This document shows, in pieces, positions 30,826-32,365 of a DNA stretch of 32,365 nucleotides. Source of the stretch: Desulfuromonadaceae bacterium UBA2294 (GTDB lineage Bacteria > Desulfobacterota > Desulfuromonadia > Desulfuromonadales > UBA2294); NCBI GenBank assembly GCA_002345625.1, contig DDWE01000053.1, forward strand, positions 1-32,365. Reading direction: 5' to 3'. The notes beneath the pieces were generated by a model. That model was given only the letters and a program-made list of their open reading frames with translations. It made no database searches and had not been told where the DNA came from. Each line of letters starts with the position of its first letter. Within the stretch, counting starts at the first letter, position 1. Both the position numbers and the translations under genes were made by a program.

Positions 30826-32365
30826 ATGGCTTTACCGGGCATTAGCAATATCCCTTATCTGCGCAAGGTCTTTTTCTTTACCCACGGCATCGGCCTGCTG
30901 GCCGGCGTCGTTTTCCCTGTATTTACCCTCCCTTTTTTCGGCGCCAATGTGCCGATTGTCCCGTTTTTTATCGCCTGTCTCGCCATGGGGTACGCCACCG
31001 GCGCCTGCATGTACTTTTTCGTCCGTATCACCTTGAAAAAACAACTCGGGGTACAACTGCAGCTGCTGCGACCGTTAACCGGTCGACTGACGATTGATGA
31101 CCAGACGGTTGAGGGGATGAGCGAGGCGGTGCGCGGCGCGGTGCAGCAGGTTGAGCTTCTGGTGCAGACCATCATCGATACGATTGAGGATTTGTCGCCG
31201 CATCACATGGCCATGTCCGAGCGCAGCAGCTATCTGTCCGAGCGGGCGGCCGAAGGGTTGCGGGCAGCGTCCAACAATCACCAGATTGTCAAGGGGATGG
31301 AGTTGCAGTACGGCGAGGTCGCCGAACAGATGAACGCCTTGTCGGCGCGCACCCAGGATGAGGCGGCGTTGTCGCGTGAGCTTTTTTCGTCGCTGCGCGA
31401 GATGGCCGATGCGATGGAGCATACCAACAGCAAATTTCTGGAGACCTCGGCCTGCGTCGATGAGATGGCTTCCAGTGCCCGTGAAGTGACGGAACAGACC
31501 GGCGATTTCTCCAAGCGCACCGCCAGCGCCCTGACCGATCTGCGCACCATCGAGCAGGCTCTGGCTACGATCCGGACCGGCGCCACGGAGAGTGTCGGCG
31601 CCGCCGAAGCGGTCCGCACCGATGCGGAAGGCAGTCTTGAGGTCATGAATGAATCGATCGAGGAGATGGACCGCATTGATGCCGAGAGTCGCAAGGCGAC
31701 AGCGGCCATGCATCGACTCGGTGAGCAGACTGAAGAGGTGACCAAGATTATCGAAGTGATCAAGGATCTGGTCTCCGATACCGAACTGCTCGCTTTTAAC
31801 GCGGCGATCATCGCCGCCAAAGCCGGCGACGAGGGGAAAGGCTTTGCCGTGGTGGCCGACGAAATCAAAGACCTGGCCGATCGGACCACCGACAGTGCTC
31901 AGGATATTCAGCGGATCATTCAGGCGATCAGCAAAGACACCGAAGAAGCACTGCAGGCGGTTGAAGCGACCGCCAAGCGGATCACCCAGGGGAAGGAAAA
32001 CTCACTGCTGACCGGCGAGGCCCTCAATCAGATTGTCAGTTCCGTCGGCTTGGCCTCGGCCGCCAGTGACGAGATCAGCCAGTTGACCAGCAGTCAGGGG
32101 GAACGGGCCAAGGCGATGCTCAACGATGCCGGGCAGAGTCTGCGTTCGGTGCGGGCCGTCGCGCGGGCGATGAATGAGCAGCGCAGCGGCATCGTCAGAA
32201 TTCAGGAAGGTACCGTTGAAATGAAATCAGCGGCCGACCAGGTGGCGCGTGGCATGGAAGAGCAATTGCGTGCCACCTACGAACTGGATCGCGGCCTGGC
32301 CGAACGGGAAGAGCAGATTCAAGCCGTCGCCGAAGCAAACCGGTGTCAGCAGGAGGCATCGGAAC
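30826..32365 (+). CDS. Methyl-accepting chemotaxis protein (3' end outside window)
   Basis: The frame is open from ATG 30826 to the right edge (513 codons seen). The N-terminus forms two closely spaced membrane spans (about 13-37 and 44-67), with only a short turn between them and no periplasmic ligand domain. No clear HAMP domain follows. The rest is long coiled-coil helices. The signalling tip reads LLAFNAAIIAAKAGDEGKGF then AVVADEIKDLADRT, the conserved chemoreceptor hairpin, with isoleucine where most receptors have glutamate in the NAAIEAARAG stretch. It should dock CheA/CheW and signal to flagella, pili or another output. GGGGGCAGG precedes the start. Confidence 0.9.
   Translation, partial: MALPGISNIPYLRKVFFFTHGIGLLAGVVFPVFTLPFFGANVPIVPFFIACLAMGYATGACMYFFVRITLKKQLGVQLQLLRPLTGRLTIDDQTVEGMSEAVRGAVQQVELLVQTIIDTIEDLSPHHMAMSERSSYLSERAAEGLRAASNNHQIVKGMELQYGEVAEQMNALSARTQDEAALSRELFSSLREMADAMEHTNSKFLETSACVDEMASSAREVTEQTGDFSKRTASALTDLRTIEQALATIRTGATESVGAAEAVRTDAEGSLEVMNESIEEMDRIDAESRKATAAMHRLGEQTEEVTKIIEVIKDLVSDTELLAFNAAIIAAKAGDEGKGFAVVADEIKDLADRTTDSAQDIQRIIQAISKDTEEALQAVEATAKRITQGKENSLLTGEALNQIVSSVGLASAASDEISQLTSSQGERAKAMLNDAGQSLRSVRAVARAMNEQRSGIVRIQEGTVEMKSAADQVARGMEEQLRATYELDRGLAEREEQIQAVAEANRCQQEASE

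Noticed and set aside
1..32365. CRISPR array, insertion sequence, integrase or prophage
   Set aside because: No regularly spaced direct repeats, transposase, integrase or phage structural genes were seen anywhere in the window.

Overview
The window reads as chromosomal DNA of a GC-rich Gram-negative bacterium. Protein families point to the Desulfuromonadia/Geobacter side of the former Deltaproteobacteria. The evidence is a propionyl-CoA/methylmalonyl-CoA module, a Geobacter-like single-barrel porin, an outer-membrane/periplasm gene set, DksA, and a FecR-like/histidine kinase/GGDEF cluster. This placement is inferred from family resemblance only; no rRNA or other phylogenetic marker is present.

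Layout. Positions 1-3080 hold the 3' part of methylmalonyl-CoA mutase, its G-protein chaperone MeaB and methylmalonyl-CoA epimerase. Positions 3335-7810 hold a periplasmic TlpA-like redoxin, a porin and a secreted FlgT-like/FG-GAP protein, separated by gene-poor stretches that carry dispersed-repeat-like DNA. Positions 7886-10321 (minus) hold a GAF protein and an ECF sigma operon: sigma, zinc-finger anti-sigma, a small exported protein and a DUF3106-type protein, every junction being an ATGA overlap. Divergent from it is an M3 oligopeptidase (10446-12242), followed by a zeta-toxin-like pair (12365-13166).

Positions 13407-16386 (minus) hold a PLP aminotransferase and a glutamate-cysteine ligase. 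They are preceded by an unannotated alanine-rich 32-codon leader ORF and an intrinsic terminator, which together look like an attenuator. Positions 16422-21089 (minus) hold a signalling cluster: FecR-like membrane protein, membrane histidine kinase, a receiver protein with a degenerate GGDEF domain, and a receiver-GGDEF diguanylate cyclase. Positions 21298-24126 (plus) hold radA, moaC, a small membrane protein and dksA, then tRNA-Ala(CGC).

Positions 24706-28340 hold a tightly coupled operon of two different D-Ala-D-Ala-ligase-like ATP-grasp enzymes, a GNAT acetyltransferase and a lysine 2,3-aminomutase-like radical SAM enzyme. This is the best candidate for an uncharacterised system here: the gene content suggests synthesis of a beta-lysine-containing or otherwise ligated amino-acid product. 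Positions 28424-30692 (minus) hold TatD, TcdA and TauE/SafE genes in an overlapping operon. A methyl-accepting chemotaxis protein runs off the right edge.

How the genes work together. MeaB and the epimerase support the mutase. The sigma/anti-sigma operon is probably an envelope-stress unit. The FecR/HK/receiver/GGDEF cluster links envelope sensing to cyclic-di-GMP. The ATP-grasp/GNAT/aminomutase genes are translationally coupled and should act in one pathway.
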